Assembly: GCA_002299795.1 (NCBI GenBank)
Contig: DBNP01000050.1
Location: 7,752-52,184, forward strand
Direction: 5' to 3'
From: Candidatus Saccharibacteria bacterium UBA669
Lineage (GTDB): Bacteria; Patescibacteriota; Saccharimonadia; Saccharimonadales; Saccharimonadaceae
DNA length: 44,433 bases
The position numbers were made by a program, and so were the translations under genes. The notes beneath the pieces were generated by a model. That model was not told the DNA's origin. It worked only from the letters and a program-made list of their open reading frames with translations, and did no database searches. Positions 23,738 through 31,888 of the stretch are shown piece by piece (positions within the stretch are counted from its first letter, which is position 1; each line of letters opens with the position of its first letter).

Positions 23738-24617
23738 AAAAACTGGACTTGGGCGAGGGTTTGATTCACTAATCCCAACTGAGCTGCTTGATGAGGAGTT
23801 TGACCCTACTGCCGCGCAGGATGAAAAGGTGAGCGACCTACGGCACATTCGACTAGCAGAGATTACGCCAGACCCCGAGCAGCCACGCAGACTCTTTGAT
23901 GATGTGTCGCTCGATGAGCTGGCAGAGTCTATCCGGGCGCATGGTATCCTCCAGCCAATCGTCGTCACGCCACATGGCCATGGCTACATGATTGTTGCGG
24001 GTGAGCGTCGGTATCGTGCTGCTGAGCGAGCTGGTCTTGACAAAATTCCCGCACTCGTACGGACTCTGTCAAATCAGCATAAGCTTGAGCTATCCCTGAT
24101 TGAGAATCTGCAGCGTAAAGATCTCAATGTACTAGAGACGGCGACTGCCTACTTGAAACTCAGAGACCAGTTTAACCTCACTCTAGACCAGATTGGTCAG
24201 CGAGTGGGCGGTAAGTCTGTCGCGGCCATTAGCAATACGCTTCGTTTGCTACGCCTACCTGAATCTGTACGTAATGCTTTGGCCGACGGTCAACTGCGCG
24301 AAGGACAGGCGCGACCGCTTATCGGGCTTGATGTCGCGGCAATTGACGCCCTGCTGCCACGTATCCTGCGTGAGGAGTGGAGCTCTCGTGCAATCGAACA
24401 GTACGTCAATCGACTAAAGTCGACAGATCAACCGATCCGTAAGCCAAGTGAGGTCATGTTGCATCAAAAAGAGGCTGAGACGTTTCAGCGTCGTTTTAAG
24501 ACTACGGTAGCGATACGTACCTCCGCGAAAGGGTCTGGGCAGATTGTGATTAAATTCACGAACAATAGCGAGTTTGAGCGGATTGCTAAGCTGCTCGATA
24601 TATCTAAAACACAGTAA
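23727..24617 (+). CDS. parB: chromosome partitioning protein ParB (Spo0J)
   Basis: ParB is a CTP-dependent clamp that loads at parS. The 296-residue protein has LGRGFDSLIP at the N-terminus, the ParB/Srx box GERRYRAAERAG, ENLQRKDLNVLETA, the HTH (LTLDQIGQRVGGKSVAAISNTLRLLRLP) and a C-terminal dimerisation region. GTG 23727 is chosen for spacing after AAGGAGG (23710-23716); TTG 23721 is too close. I found no parS consensus in the window. Its last 14 nt overlap the end of the convergent lepB. Confidence 0.95.
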   Translation: MSARKTGLGRGFDSLIPTELLDEEFDPTAAQDEKVSDLRHIRLAEITPDPEQPRRLFDDVSLDELAESIRAHGILQPIVVTPHGHGYMIVAGERRYRAAERAGLDKIPALVRTLSNQHKLELSLIENLQRKDLNVLETATAYLKLRDQFNLTLDQIGQRVGGKSVAAISNTLRLLRLPESVRNALADGQLREGQARPLIGLDVAAIDALLPRILREEWSSRAIEQYVNRLKSTDQPIRKPSEVMLHQKEAETFQRRFKTTVAIRTSAKGSGQIVIKFTNNSEFERIAKLLDISKTQ

Positions 24618-25215
24618 AGCTTGGGAGTGGCCATAGCCGGATCGCTACGGGGCCGACGATATCAAAAATAGGAATGGTGCCCAGTCCAGACCTCGAGTCG
24701 TACGACATATTGCCTATGCGGTTGTCCCCACAGACGAAAATCGTGCCTTCTGGTACGACAACATCGACACCATCGCCGCTCACAGGGGACTTCGGACCAA
24801 CTCCGTTTTTGCGGTAGTCGTTGTCCGGCTGGAATCCCTGCGGATGCTCATCATTGTATACGGTGAGCACGCCGCCGCTCACTGTGACGCGCTCGCCAGC
24901 GAATGCGATGACACGCTTGACGATGTATTCGTCACGCTCACCCTGGACAAAACGAGGATTTTTGAAAACAATAATTTGACCACGCTCGGGGCTGTAGCTT
25001 TTGTTTTGAAACTGAGCAGTCGTCAGGGGGAGGCGATTCACAATGAGCCGCTCACCATCCGCGAGGGTGCTGTCCATGCTATGACCAGTTACAGAAAAAC
25101 TACGAAAAATAAATGTATTGATGAGTACCGTGCCAATAAACACTACCAGGATAAAGACAAAGAAATTCGCTACATCGCGAAGGTGGGGGTGTCGGCTCAT
25201 AAAACTTGCTTCCAT
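24604..25215 (-). CDS. lepB: signal peptidase I
   Basis: LepB cleaves Sec and Tat signal peptides. The 203-residue protein has one N-terminal membrane segment (~16-36), box B with the nucleophile Ser46 (GHSMDSTL), box D with the general base Lys100 (YIVKRVIAFAGE) and box E GDNRIGNMSYDSRSGLG. A large beta domain is typical. The start ATG 25215 lies 7 nt after TATAGT on the minus strand, so the message appears leaderless. Its 3' end overlaps parB by 14 nt tail to tail, with no terminator between them. Confidence 0.95.
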   Translation of the reverse strand: MEASFMSRHPHLRDVANFFVFILVVFIGTVLINTFIFRSFSVTGHSMDSTLADGERLIVNRLPLTTAQFQNKSYSPERGQIIVFKNPRFVQGERDEYIVKRVIAFAGERVTVSGGVLTVYNDEHPQGFQPDNDYRKNGVGPKSPVSGDGVDVVVPEGTIFVCGDNRIGNMSYDSRSGLGTIPIFDIVGPVAIRLWPLPSFTVF

Positions 25216-25222
25216 CCCCTTA

Positions 25223-25305
25223 ACTATACACTACGAGTGAATAATTGCACACAAAACATAACCACGATAGGTTCCATTTTTTGAGCAGATTGGCTATAGT
25301 AAAAT
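25223..25305. promoter_or_regulatory. divergent leaderless promoters of lepB (-) and LCP gene (+)
   Basis: On minus, TATAGT (25228-25223) ends 7 nt before lepB ATG 25215. On plus, TATAGT (25295-25300) or TAAAAT (25300-25305) ends 11 or 6 nt before ATG 25312. Neither gene has a Shine-Dalgarno. Confidence 0.55.
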
Positions 25306-25311
25306 ACAGTA

Positions 25312-26988
25312 ATGACAAAAAAACCATCAGTAGACGGCTTTATTCCAAGGCGCTCCCCAGGCATGATTGGCGAGCACCATGCTTCTAATAGGAAGCTGCC
25401 TCAGCCTGACGTGTCCGGCCTTGTTCGGCATCCAACGATGCGGCCGTCGGATGATAGCGAGTCTCTCAGCACAAATGCGTTGACCCCAACGGCACACGGG
25501 CTCGCACGGCCTGGCTCGATTAGCCGTGAAGACGTCGACCAGTCGCTACACGACATCGATATACAGGCTGAAGGTCAGAAGAAGACTCGTGGGCGCGGCA
25601 GGCGATTTAGTGTTAAAAAGCTGATTAAACGCCTCGTCATCCTCATCATCTTGGCTGCGCTTGCATTTGGTGGGTGGATTGGTGTGAAGACATTGCTTGC
25701 GAGTAATGCTGTGTTCAAGGGTGACATATTCGGGCTCGTTCAACAGCGAGAGCTCAAGATGGATAGCAATAGCCGTACGAATATTTTGATTCTAGGTACC
25801 TCGGAGGACGATCCTGGCCATCCTGGTGGCTACTTGACCGACTCAATTATGGTGCTGAGCGTCGACCAGAAGAAGAAAGATGCCTATATGATCAGTATTC
25901 CGCGTGATCTTGAGGTCCGCTATGGCAGGTCGTGTATCCCTGGTTATTCTGGCAAGATCAATGCGTTTTTCCAGTGTGTTAATGACGATTTTGAGAGTGC
26001 AAGCGCGGAGGATGAGCGCCAGACTGCAACACGCGAGCTGGTTGGCTCGGTGGTGGGGCTGGATATCCAGTACAGTGTGCATGTCAATTACTCGGTGATG
26101 CGGGATGTCGTAAAAGCCCTCGATGGCATCACGGTGACGATTGAAAGCCCAGATAAACGCGGTCAGATGGACGCCAACTTTGACTGGAAGTGTGGTGCGA
26201 CACGATCGGAACGAATGAAAAACTGTCCGCCGCGTGGTCATTTCATTGACTATCCCAACGGCCCCGTGACACTTGATGCTGAGCACGCTCTCTACCTGGC
26301 ACAGGCTAGGGGTGATGTTGAAAACTGGGGCTTCCCAAACTCAAATTTTGAGCGTGAGAAGAACCAGCAGAAAATTCTCGTTGCGATACGCGACAAAGCA
26401 ATGAGTACAGGAACACTGACCAATGTTGGTAAGGTGACGGGGATTATCGACGCGCTTGGCAAGAATCTGCGAACAAATTTTGAAACTGCTGAAATCCGCA
26501 CGCTCATGAAGGTTGCGCAGGAAGTGCCGTCTGACCAGATCAAAAGTATTAGCCTAATCGACAATGGGCTGGTGACACCTGGTGCACATCCAGTGGCGGG
26601 TCTCTACAACTTCACGCAGATCCAAGCATTTATTAAGAAACAGCTATTGTCGACGCCACTAGCTAAGGAGTCGTCACACATCGTTGTACTGAATGCCACT
26701 GGTGTTGCTGGTGCCGCCCAGCGTGAGGCTGATGCGCTCATGGCTCTCGGTATGGAGATAGATCAAGTAGGTAACGCACCGACGACCGAAACGTTTCGTA
26801 GTAATACGATTTATCAGATTACGCATGACTCGAAAACAGCCAAGCAGCCGCTAACCCTCGCGGCGCTGAAAGAGCGGTATAAAGCAACGGTGAGTACTGT
26901 TCAGCCAACATTCACAATACCGACAACAGCCGATTTTGTGGTAGTCGTTGTCGTACCGGTCGCAAGCAGCACCGACCAGCAACAGTAG
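25312..26988 (+). CDS. LytR-CpsA-Psr (LCP) family protein
   Basis: LCP proteins attach glycopolymers to peptidoglycan. The 558-residue protein has a ~105-residue polar cytoplasmic tail, one membrane helix (~107-130), and an LCP catalytic domain starting TNILILGTSEDD and including YLTDSIMVLSVDQKKKDAYMISIPRDLEVRY with the conserved D-S and R-D residues, DGITVTIESP, and LDAEHALYLAQAR. The C-terminal ~100 residues look like a LytR_C domain (VVLNATGVAGAAQREADAL). Only one LCP gene is in the window. The start lies 6-11 nt after a -10 hexamer, divergent from lepB. Confidence 0.93.
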   Translation: MTKKPSVDGFIPRRSPGMIGEHHASNRKLPQPDVSGLVRHPTMRPSDDSESLSTNALTPTAHGLARPGSISREDVDQSLHDIDIQAEGQKKTRGRGRRFSVKKLIKRLVILIILAALAFGGWIGVKTLLASNAVFKGDIFGLVQQRELKMDSNSRTNILILGTSEDDPGHPGGYLTDSIMVLSVDQKKKDAYMISIPRDLEVRYGRSCIPGYSGKINAFFQCVNDDFESASAEDERQTATRELVGSVVGLDIQYSVHVNYSVMRDVVKALDGITVTIESPDKRGQMDANFDWKCGATRSERMKNCPPRGHFIDYPNGPVTLDAEHALYLAQARGDVENWGFPNSNFEREKNQQKILVAIRDKAMSTGTLTNVGKVTGIIDALGKNLRTNFETAEIRTLMKVAQEVPSDQIKSISLIDNGLVTPGAHPVAGLYNFTQIQAFIKKQLLSTPLAKESSHIVVLNATGVAGAAQREADALMALGMEIDQVGNAPTTETFRSNTIYQITHDSKTAKQPLTLAALKERYKATVSTVQPTFTIPTTADFVVVVVVPVASSTDQQQ

Positions 26989-26991
26989 TGG

Positions 26992-26997
26992 TATAAT
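26992..26997 (+). promoter_or_regulatory. promoter of membrane protein gene, leaderless arrangement
   Basis: TGG-TATAAT, a perfect extended -10, ends 9 nt before ATG 27007. Confidence 0.65.
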
Positions 26998-27006
26998 AGT
27001 GACTAT

Positions 27007-27786
27007 ATGGATTTACTGAAACACTCATCTCGGCGCACACGACTCAGTGAGATAGTGTATGTTTTACTTAATATCGGTCTTGCAGCGGCACTTCTGATTA
27101 TTGTGCTTGTCGTGCAATCACCATGGCTAGCATATGGCGTGGTGCTCATCAGTAAATGGCGAGCACTTGCGGTTCGTCCCCGGTTTTGGTTCGCAAACCT
27201 AGTTGCTAATATGGTGGATATCATCGTTGGGGTGAGCGTGGTGACATTCCTATATGCGGCGAGCGGCGCCTTGTGGCTGCAAGTTGCAATCTCGCTCCTG
27301 TATAGTGTGTGGCTACTCTTTATTAAGCCACGCTCACGCAGAAGCTATGTTGCGCTGCAGGCGGGCATTGCGGTGTTTGTTGGTATCTCGGCACTGTCTA
27401 TGGTTTCATATGGGTGGAACGTTGCGGTCTTTGTGGTGGCGATGTGGGTGATTGGGTACGTTTCGTCTCGCCATATACTTGGTAGCTATGATGAGCCGAT
27501 GACTCAGATATATAGTCTTATCGCAGGATTCATGTTCGCTGAGTTTGGCTGGGTTGCTTTTCACTGGCTGATGGCGTACCCACTCCCGGGTCATAGGCAG
27601 CTGCAACTTTCGCAACTCGCACTTTTTGCGACATTACTGTGCTTTGTCGCTGAGCGTGCGTATGCGAGCTACCACAAGCACGGATTCGTCCGTCGAGTAG
27701 ACATCTTGTCGCCAGTCATTTTGACGCTCTCCGTCATGATAGTTGCCTATATACTGGCGCTTGTCAACGGAACCAGCGCCCTCTAG
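27007..27786 (+). CDS. polytopic membrane protein, unknown function
   Basis: The 259-residue protein has roughly eight hydrophobic segments joined by short loops, with a basic N-terminus (KHSSRRTRLSE) and positive loops (KPRSRRS) consistent with inside orientation. It has several Trp/Tyr in membrane segments and no catalytic motif. I do not recognise the family. It has its own promoter 18 nt after the LCP stop, so it need not be an operon partner. It converges on prmC with a 16-nt gap. Confidence 0.8.
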   Translation: MDLLKHSSRRTRLSEIVYVLLNIGLAAALLIIVLVVQSPWLAYGVVLISKWRALAVRPRFWFANLVANMVDIIVGVSVVTFLYAASGALWLQVAISLLYSVWLLFIKPRSRRSYVALQAGIAVFVGISALSMVSYGWNVAVFVVAMWVIGYVSSRHILGSYDEPMTQIYSLIAGFMFAEFGWVAFHWLMAYPLPGHRQLQLSQLALFATLLCFVAERAYASYHKHGFVRRVDILSPVILTLSVMIVAYILALVNGTSAL

Positions 27787-27802
27787 GGTAGGGCCGCTGT
27801 TG

Positions 27803-28630
27803 CTAAACTTTGCGGAATGCTAGCGCGTAGCCAAGTGTCTCTAAGTGTGCTAACCCTCCGCTCGTTGCGTGTGCAATCAGGCGGCTGTGCTGGTCGGGGT
27901 CAGCCTCGATAATTAGCAGACCATTCAGGGCTAGTACGGGTACGGCTTGCTCGATGATCTGTAGTACAAGTGCAGCACCTTGCTTGTCGGCAAATAGCGC
28001 AAGCGCTGGCTCATAGTTTGTTTCTGGCGATCGCTCCCAGGCTGCATCGACATAGGGAAGGTTTGCGAGAATGATATCGATGTGGTGTGGGGCAAGTGCG
28101 AGCAGGTTACTACGGAGCAGTGTGACGTCTGCGTGCAGCTCGTGGGCATTTTGTTCGGCGACCTTGAGCGCGTGACGGCTAATATCGGATAGTGTGACTA
28201 CAAGATGGGGATGCTCGAGTTTGGCAGTGATACCGAGGCAGCCGCTGCCTGTGCCGACATCTATCAGCGTGTGGTGGGTGGCTGTGCTGTGTGATGCTAG
28301 GAGCTCAATCATCGATTCGGATTCTGGTCGAGGGATAAGCACGGCAGGCGTCACCCGAAATTGCCTGCCATAGAACCAGCGGTGTCCGACAATGTAGGCG
28401 AGCGGTGTGCGTTCGAGGCGCAGCTCAGCGCGAGCATTAGCAATATCGAGTTCGCGTGGTGGTATTTCGTCATCATCATGCGCATGTAGCCAGGTACGGC
28501 TTCGTCGTAGGGTATGGGCAAGGATGAGTTCTGCATCGAGTAGGGCAGAGCTGATGCCAATTTCGGCGAGCTGCTCTGCGGTGTCGCGTAGCCATATGCG
28601 GATGAGGGCTTGACTTGACTTTTTTACCAT
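27803..28630 (-). CDS. prmC: release factor glutamine methyltransferase
   Basis: PrmC methylates the GGQ glutamine of release factors; the substrate gene prfA is nearby. The 275-residue protein has an N-terminal helical domain (EIGISSALLDAELILAHTL), VLIPRPESE, the SAM motif I DVGTGSGCLGITAKLE and the motif IV position ILANLPYVDAAWE. The family motif NPPY reads NLPY here, a substitution in the glutamine-binding loop. Length is typical. ATG 28630 lies 10 nt after TACAAT on minus, so it appears leaderless. Confidence 0.92.
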   Translation of the reverse strand: MVKKSSQALIRIWLRDTAEQLAEIGISSALLDAELILAHTLRRSRTWLHAHDDDEIPPRELDIANARAELRLERTPLAYIVGHRWFYGRQFRVTPAVLIPRPESESMIELLASHSTATHHTLIDVGTGSGCLGITAKLEHPHLVVTLSDISRHALKVAEQNAHELHADVTLLRSNLLALAPHHIDIILANLPYVDAAWERSPETNYEPALALFADKQGAALVLQIIEQAVPVLALNGLLIIEADPDQHSRLIAHATSGGLAHLETLGYALAFRKV

Positions 28631-28640
28631 TCTGTGCTAT

Positions 28641-28646
28641 ATTGTA
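28641..28646 (-). promoter_or_regulatory. prmC promoter -10, leaderless arrangement
   Basis: TACAAT on minus ends 10 nt before the prmC ATG. The same AT-rich stretch probably also carries the start of the divergent small gene at 28677. Confidence 0.45.
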
Positions 28647-28676
28647 CTACACAATACTAAGGAAACAAAAAATTAA

Positions 28677-28873
28677 ATGACCAAAGAATCCCCCGACACG
28701 ATGCCCGAAGTAACACCTGCTGGAATCAAGGCAGAGATAATTAAAATGGAAGGCTTCGCAGCTGATCCTGCCACGCCCGATACGCTTCGCCCCTCTACAA
28801 TGAGGAAGCAGAACGTCTTGCCGCAGCTGCAGAACGCCTTGCTGCAATTGAAGATAGCTTGCCCGAGGCTTAG
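28677..28873 (+). pseudogene. small acidic protein gene with an apparent 1-nt frameshift
   Basis: Frame 1 from ATG 28677 (SD AAGGA at 28659-28663) reads ~40 plausible residues (MTKESPDTMPEV... to PDTLRP). From about 28790 that frame turns into Ser/Cys/Arg-rich noise that runs antisense into prfA. Another frame takes over with LYNEEAERLAAAAERLAAIED-type helix and stops at TAG 28871-28873, exactly abutting the convergent prfA stop at 28874. One missing base in the C run at ~28789-28792 would join them into a 65-residue protein. It is either a mutated gene, an assembly error or a -1 frameshifted gene; no classic slippery heptamer is visible. Confidence 0.5.
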
Positions 28874-29953
28874 TTACGAATTTGGTTCGCTAGCACCTTG
28901 GGCTTTGAGCTCACGCTCGGCTGCCTGTAGATGCTCAATGAGATCGTCGATGTCGCCGTTCATAGCGGCGGGGATGTTGCTACGGCTGTAGCCGATACGG
29001 TGATCAGTGATGCGATCTTGTGGGAAGTTGTAGGTGCGGATTTTTTCACTACGGTCACCGCTACCGATAAGTGCACGTCGGTCGGCGCTGAGTTTGGCAT
29101 TTTCCTCATCAATTTTGACTTGCAGTAGCCGTGCGCGCAGGACGCTTATGGCTTTCTCACGGTTTTTGATTTGGGACTTTTCATCCTGATTGGTAACTAC
29201 CATGCCAGTCGGTAGGTGAGTAATACGTACGGCGCTGTCAGTGGTGTTAACGCTCTGTCCGCCGTGACCACCACTTCGGAACACATCAACACGAAGGTCG
29301 TTCGGGTGGATTTCGATATCTGTCTCCTCGGCTTCTGGTAGCACGGCGACAGTGATGGTACTAGTGTGGATGCGTCCCTGGCTTTCGGTGACCGGTACGC
29401 GCTGAACGCGGTGAACACCACCTTCAAATTTGAACTTTGCGTACGGAGCATCGCCCTTTATACCAAAGATAACTTCTTTGTAGCCGCCAGATTCGTTGGC
29501 ACTTTCACTCATCAGCTCGGTTTTGTAGCTATGTGCTTCGCACCAGCGTAGGTACATGCGGTATAGCTCGGCGGCAAACAGTGACGCTTCATCACCACCC
29601 GCTCCGGCACGGATTTCTATGATGATGTTTTTGTCATCATTGGGGTCCTTGGGTGTTAATAGGGCAAATAGCTCGTCATCGAGTGTCGCGAGTCGCTCTT
29701 CGATTTCGGCAATCTCTGCTTTTGCGAGTTCGGCCAGCTCATCACCACCACTCGTGAGTGCCCGAGCATCAACTTGATTGCGCTCCAGTATTTCGCGTTC
29801 GTGGGCGAGTGAGATAATAGCTTCGAGTTCGGTTAGGCGACGATTTTTGCCACTGAATTCGGGGTCACTGTAGGCATCGGGCCGTGCCAAAAAATCACCG
29901 AGTGATTGTTTTTCGGCTTGAAGTTCCTCGATGTTTAGACTTATTTTCGGCAT
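28874..29953 (-). CDS. prfA: peptide chain release factor 1
   Basis: RF1 releases at UAA and UAG. The 359-residue protein has the GGQ motif in RSGGHGGQSVNTTDSAVRITH, the codon-recognition region RVPVTESQGRIHTSTITV with the RF1-type PVT, and an N-terminal coiled region. No UAG-avoidance pattern is visible: several genes here end in TAG. Ribosome binding site AGGAAATG before ATG 29953. prmC, which modifies this protein, is transcribed in the same direction downstream. Confidence 0.96.
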   Translation of the reverse strand: MPKISLNIEELQAEKQSLGDFLARPDAYSDPEFSGKNRRLTELEAIISLAHEREILERNQVDARALTSGGDELAELAKAEIAEIEERLATLDDELFALLTPKDPNDDKNIIIEIRAGAGGDEASLFAAELYRMYLRWCEAHSYKTELMSESANESGGYKEVIFGIKGDAPYAKFKFEGGVHRVQRVPVTESQGRIHTSTITVAVLPEAEETDIEIHPNDLRVDVFRSGGHGGQSVNTTDSAVRITHLPTGMVVTNQDEKSQIKNREKAISVLRARLLQVKIDEENAKLSADRRALIGSGDRSEKIRTYNFPQDRITDHRIGYSRSNIPAAMNGDIDDLIEHLQAAERELKAQGASEPNS

Positions 29954-29989
29954 ATCATTTCCTATTTTACTCTTTTTACCTCATTGTCA

Positions 29990-30022
29990 CAAAAAGAGGC
30001 TGCACCTTATGGGGCAGCCTCT
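29990..30022 (-). terminator. intrinsic terminator after rpmE
   Basis: Read on minus: stem AGAGGCTGC/GCAGCCTCT (9 bp plus inner pairs) followed by TTTTTG. It lies 14 nt after the rpmE stop and before prfA, so rpmE is a separate transcript. Confidence 0.85.
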
Positions 30023-30036
30023 CGGCGTATCGGGCG

Positions 30037-30357
30037 CTATTTCTCAGCTTTTGTAGCTTTTCTTGCGTTGGCTTTTTTGGCTTTGTTGGCAAGCTCTTTT
30101 TTGCGTGCTTCTGCAGCGGCAAATTTGGCCTTGAAGCGGTCGACGCGACCTTCGGTGTCGATAATCTTTTCTTCACCAGTAAAGAACGGGTGAGAAGCGG
30201 AAGAAATATGGACTTTGACGAGTGGATACTCGTTGCCATCTTCCCATTTGATTGTTTCGGTTGTCTGCGCTGTTGACTGGGTCAAGAACGCGAAGCCCGC
30301 GATATCGTCGCTAAATACGACCGGGCGATAGCTTTGTGGGTGAATACTGCTTTTCAT
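30037..30357 (-). CDS. rpmE: 50S ribosomal protein bL31, cysteine-free (type B-like)
   Basis: The 106-residue protein matches type B bL31: MKSSIHPQSYRPVVFSDD, FLTQST, IKWEDGNEYPLVKVHISSASHPFFTGE and DTEGRVDRFKAKF. The zinc-binding Cys of type A are absent. After the core, ~30 residues of Ala/Lys-rich tail (AAAEARKKELANKAKKANARKA) extend beyond the usual ~85 residues, probably an rRNA-binding extension. ATG 30357 lies 9 nt after TATACT on minus; the longer frame reads through that promoter. A strong terminator follows. Confidence 0.94.
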   Translation of the reverse strand: MKSSIHPQSYRPVVFSDDIAGFAFLTQSTAQTTETIKWEDGNEYPLVKVHISSASHPFFTGEEKIIDTEGRVDRFKAKFAAAEARKKELANKAKKANARKATKAEK

Positions 30358-30366
30358 ACTCGAATC

Positions 30367-30372
30367 AGTATA
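30367..30372 (-). promoter_or_regulatory. rpmE promoter -10, leaderless arrangement
   Basis: TATACT on minus ends 9 nt before the rpmE ATG. There is no Shine-Dalgarno in the gap. Confidence 0.6.
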
Positions 30373-30410
30373 CACTAGTAGCCTACTATTGTCAAAGGGT
30401 GGTGGGGGCA

Positions 30411-30416
30411 CTATAA
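30411..30416 (+). promoter_or_regulatory. probable promoter -10 for the gene at 30448
   Basis: TATAAT about 32 nt before ATG 30448, divergent from the rpmE promoter. The gene therefore has a short leader, but no strong Shine-Dalgarno is visible. Confidence 0.45.
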
Positions 30417-30447
30417 TCATAACCAACACACAGCTGAAACCAACAAT

Positions 30448-31035
30448 ATGTCAGACAAAATCCACACTATACATAGCGATGAGCACCCTCCGCACGAGGC
30501 TGGGATGGTAACGGGCGAGATAGTCGACGGCTTTGCGCAAGAGCAGGGGCTAGGGGCGGTCGTCATCGATATGACTGCGCGGCTCAGTGAACGTCGCTAT
30601 GAAGAGTGGCGAAGGGAGCAGCGAGTGAGCGATGAGCGGGACCGCGAAGTGCTGGCTGAGCATATCGAAAAGGCTCTCAAGAAGCTGGGAGAGCTGATTG
30701 CGGAGCTTCGAGGGATAGTAGAGGTGGGCGATGATGCATTGCCAATTATTCGCTCGATTGATCGCGGCGAATCGAGGGTTAAGATTATTTCACGCAGCCC
30801 AAAGCACCTAAGGATTGACATGTTTCAAAAAGGCGAAGGGGATACGGTTAGTCTGCGACTTGGCGGCACGCCAAAGGTATCGCAGACCACGCGCTTTTCG
30901 GGGGATGAGAGATACGAGCTGCTTCATGGGAGCGATGAGGCGACCGTACTCGACTATATGATCGAAAATCTAACGACATACCTTGAGTGGCATAAGCCTC
31001 AGATTATAGATGAGGATGTGGGGCGCGTAGTATAA
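30448..31035 (+). CDS. hypothetical acidic protein, 195 aa
   Basis: I do not recognise this protein. It is acidic and soluble. Residues ~45-95 form a long charged helix (SERRYEEWRREQRVSDERDREVLAEHIEKALKKLGELIAEL-like pattern, suggestive of a coiled coil), and the C-terminal half alternates strands and ends in a Trp-containing helix (DYMIENLTTYLEWHKPQ). No motif or signal peptide. The 150-nt stretch after it holds the rpsB promoter and leader. Confidence 0.75.
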   Translation: MSDKIHTIHSDEHPPHEAGMVTGEIVDGFAQEQGLGAVVIDMTARLSERRYEEWRREQRVSDERDREVLAEHIEKALKKLGELIAELRGIVEVGDDALPIIRSIDRGESRVKIISRSPKHLRIDMFQKGEGDTVSLRLGGTPKVSQTTRFSGDERYELLHGSDEATVLDYMIENLTTYLEWHKPQIIDEDVGRVV

Positions 31036-31099
31036 ATTATGAGCCAATGACGCACGCGGGATGCTCACTGTGTAGCTAGACAGAATTTTCATATCATGG

Positions 31100-31184
31100 T
31101 ATATTTGTTAGGTAATACAATTTAATGAAACAACGCGTGTCGATATCCTAATTTTTGGGGCGCGCGTGAAGGGAGAAGGATATC
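31100..31184 (+). promoter_or_regulatory. rpsB promoter and structured leader
   Basis: TGG-TATATT (31100-31105) and TACAAT (31116-31121) are possible -10 elements. GATATCC (31142-31148) is exactly complementary to GGATATC (31178-31184), which ends at the rpsB ATG, so a hairpin would enclose the GGGAGAAGG ribosome binding site. A second pairing ACGCG (about 31133) with CGCGT (about 31163) is possible. Many rpsB operons are controlled by S2 binding to the leader; this hairpin is a candidate, by inference. Confidence 0.5.
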
Positions 31185-31886
31185 ATGGCTGTTGAAGTCG
31201 ATATCAAGGCTTTGCTCGAAGCCGGTGTTCATTTCGGACACAAAACGAGCCGTTGGCACCCTAAAATGGCGCCATACATTCATAGCAAACGTCAGGATAG
31301 TCACATCATTGACCTGACAAAGACCGTCGAGGGTCTTGAGGTGGCGTTGCCATTCCTGACTCAGGTGGTAGCAAGTGGCAAGCAAGTCCTGTTTGTCGGT
31401 ACGAAAAAGCAGGCGAAAGATGCCGTCAAAGCTGCAGCCGAGAGTGCTGGCCAGTCCTATGTGACCGAGCGATGGATCGGCGGCATGCTGACCAACGTCG
31501 CGACGGTGACTGCGCAGATCAAGAAGCTTAAAGATCTTGAGCGACGCATGGCAAGTGGTGACCTAGAGAAGCGCTATAACAAGCTCGAGGTGCAGCGCTA
31601 TCAGGAAGAGATTGATAGCCTGAACCTGAAATACGGTGGTATCAAAGATCTGAACGGCAAGCCAGGTGTAGTAGTGGTGCTTGACACGATTGTTGACGAC
31701 AATGCGGTTGCCGAAGCGCGCACACTAGGCGTGCCAGTGGTGGCAGTAGTTGATACCAACGCTAACCCAGCAAATATCGACTATGTAATACCGGGCAACG
31801 ATGACGCTATTAAGGGTCTCCAGCTCATGCTCGACTATTTTGTCGCAGCAGTGCGTGAGGGTTCGGCGAAACAAGAGGAGAAATAG
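31185..31886 (+). CDS. rpsB: 30S ribosomal protein uS2
   Basis: The 233-residue protein matches uS2: IKALLEAGVHFGHKTSRWHPKMAPYI, the IDLTKTVEGLE segment, VLFVGTKKQAKDAVKAAAE, RWIGGMLTN, GVVVVLDTIVDDNAVAEARTLGVPVVAVVDTNANPANIDYVIPGNDDA. Complete and of normal length. tsf follows after 2 nt, the universal pairing. Confidence 0.98.
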   Translation: MAVEVDIKALLEAGVHFGHKTSRWHPKMAPYIHSKRQDSHIIDLTKTVEGLEVALPFLTQVVASGKQVLFVGTKKQAKDAVKAAAESAGQSYVTERWIGGMLTNVATVTAQIKKLKDLERRMASGDLEKRYNKLEVQRYQEEIDSLNLKYGGIKDLNGKPGVVVVLDTIVDDNAVAEARTLGVPVVAVVDTNANPANIDYVIPGNDDAIKGLQLMLDYFVAAVREGSAKQEEK

Positions 31887-31888
31887 GG

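Noticed and set aside
31125..31151. 8-codon ORF in the rpsB leader
   Set aside because: It lies only 3 nt after TACAAT, too close for a leaderless start, and has no ribosome binding site.
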